This document shows positions 62,496-64,000 of a stretch of DNA of 64,000 nt, in pieces (within the stretch, counting starts at the first letter, position 1; each line of letters starts with the position of its first letter). Where the stretch lies: the NCBI RefSeq assembly GCF_008831285.2, contig NC_045142.1, positions 5,001-69,000 on the forward strand, in the 5' to 3' direction. The DNA is from Nymphaea colorata. Its lineage: Eukaryota > Streptophyta > Magnoliopsida > Nymphaeales > Nymphaeaceae. The position numbers were made by a program, and so were the translations under genes. The notes below the pieces were generated by a model. It was not told the origin of the DNA. It worked only from the letters and a program-made list of their open reading frames with translations, and did not search any database.

Positions 62496-63798
62496 TAATA
62501 ATAATCATCATCATCATCATCATCATAAAAGAGAGAGAGAGAGAGAGAGGGGGAGAACACGAATATATGGACAAGCACCGCTAGTCATCACTTACTAATA
62601 GGCCCAAATGTTGATAATTAATAAAGCCGGACGATACCATGACACAAAATTCGATGTTGTTCCTTAATTTAGAAGAGCGAAACGATGAAGAAAGCGTATA
62701 TGACTCATGGGTGCGCGCTTTAAATATCACATTGCATAGTTCATATTTGCAGGAGGTTAATGCACTTTGCTTCTGCCAGTTCAAAAGTTGTACACAGCAT
62801 TAATAGCGTATCTGGTTAACAATATAAATGATCAGTTGATGAACACCCAAATTAAGTGAAACGGCCTGATTTAAATTGATAGCTTAATTTCCTTCATAGA
62901 ATATATGTATGTAGCTAGGTTTGCTGATTTTGTCTTAATTTGTAGATGAGGCACTTTACATGCAGTCCATTCTGCTGCCAGTTAAATATTATTACGTCGA
63001 CGCAGGCTCAAAAATTGATTACAACTTATGTTATTGGTTTGCTAGAAAAGCAATTAGGTCAAATACTGTTGGGGCGGGGAGTACCACTTATTTTATTTGC
63101 CCATGTTTAATTATTTGCTGAAAACATCTAACTAATTTATCACCATACTTAATTAAGTCACCACACGTCTTAATAAAGCAGATCGATTGGTCAAGCTTGG
63201 AAGGCGTAGCCGACTATAATACTATATAGCTAGTCGGAGGCATGAAGGAATTACCTCCACTTGTGCAGGCTTGCCCTCCAAATGACTGTCAGCAACAAGA
63301 CCAATGCAATACATTCAACTTAGCTATCCCACCCACTCCCCCGTACGTGGAGCCGCGTTTTGACCTAACTACGTCTTTTCCATAGGATGTACTTTTAGAC
63401 AAGTTAAGAGTGTGCTAGCGTTTGCGATCATGTGGAAGATAGCAAGCTTCTTCAAGGCGGGATTAACCATCGTTTGCGCCTTGGCCTCCTCTACTGCCAT
63501 GGCGATCTTGAGGATGGTGGGATTACTACCTTCCCGGCCGTTGAGAAAAACCTTCTTATCACAACAATCGCTGACGTTAATAGCCGTCGGGAGATGAATG
63601 GGTCATGCCTGACATGCATAACCGTTGGGATTCAAAATCATTAATCTTAAGACACAGTTTTCAACCGTTGAGATACAAACAGGTTTCGATGGCCAATATT
63701 ACTGTTGGAATTACTATTATTTTACCAACCATTGCAACCATTGGAATAGAAATGATTTCTGATCAACTACTAAAACCGTTGGTAAATTTGTGAGTGCA

Positions 63799-63834
<36 letters not shown>

Positions 63835-64000
63835 GTATCAAGACAAAATAACGTTTATTGTATCATATGATAGATAATATACACAATTGTCCGTTTACAT
63901 AATACAATAAATTGTTTATGAAATACAACAAATTGGCCATTGCATAATGCGTAAGCATTACTATACATGTCAATCCCACAGCTCATAGTACTTACTTGCC
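60995..64000. other. Upstream of PRISE gene: AT-rich repeat DNA
   Basis: No gene is supported. Visible repeats: (TA)n at 61627-61654, an imperfect 26-bp duplication at 62185-62236 (CCTCTATCTAATCAC / CCTCTATCCAATCAC), (AAT)n at 62459-62504 followed by (ATC)n at 62505-62527 and (GA)n at about 62530-62548, then (TC)n-(TA)n at 63799-63834. 63590-63790 repeats AACCGTTGGGATT/AACCGTTGAGAT/ACCATTGGAAT words. The minus strand of 63412-63597 has an open frame with AMAVEEAKAQTMVNPALKK, unidentified. Confidence 0.5.
61181..61188 (-). promoter_or_regulatory. TATA box of the PRISE-like gene
   Basis: The minus strand reads ACTATATAAAGG, a close match to the plant TATA consensus. It is about 190 bp upstream of the ATG, which would place the start site near 61150 and give a leader of roughly 155 bases. 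Confidence 0.6.

Noticed and set aside
1-64000. CRISPR arrays, operons, rRNA genes
   Set aside because: None seen; direct repeats present are microsatellites, tandem duplications or transposon ends typical of plant DNA.

Overview
The window is nuclear DNA of a flowering plant. It has spliced genes with consensus plant introns, AT-rich spacers with many (TA)n, (CT)n and (GA)n microsatellites, LTR retrotransposons primed by initiator tRNA-Met, and chloroplast-targeted proteins. The species cannot be fixed from the sequence. There is no CRISPR, operon or other prokaryotic structure.

Layout. 1-345 is the decayed end of an Omp85/OEP80-like gene. 2941-5292 is a broken Ty3/gypsy retrotransposon. 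7052-8122 (-) is an intact single-exon GT14 glycosyltransferase. 8123-16551 is mostly non-coding and ends in a stretch bounded by inverted GGTCGTTTGAT termini. 16611-23095 (-) is nine recognisable exons of an HDA15-type histone deacetylase, dead by a nonsense codon, a frameshift in the catalytic motif and loss of its 3' half. 24374-25671 (+) is a two-exon HCF153-like thylakoid protein. 27943-35278 (+) is a ten-exon APD-type RING E3 ligase with a 4.4 kb intron containing DNA-transposon insertions. 37147-52336 (+) is a six-exon rumi-like GT90 O-glucosyltransferase whose 10 kb intron holds an antisense Ty1/copia element (44325-48935) with an exact 5-bp target duplication. 54491-58708 (+) is a ten-exon chloroplast ADP/ATP carrier of the TAAC/EAAC type. 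It converges on 59708-60994 (-), an intact PRISE (progesterone 5-beta-reductase/iridoid-synthase-like) reductase in which alanine replaces the catalytic lysine. The rest to 64000 is AT-rich repeat DNA.

The genes do not form a pathway; they are independent loci. The exon models were built by hand from splice consensus, phase and family similarity. All internal phases close for APD, GT90, HCF153 and the carrier. Points most worth checking are four inferred GC-AG introns, the HDA15 pseudogene, the PRISE active-site substitution, the microhomology-bounded deletion in the copia element, and a 651-bp hAT-like element with an exact 8-bp duplication. I found no convincing novel multi-gene system.
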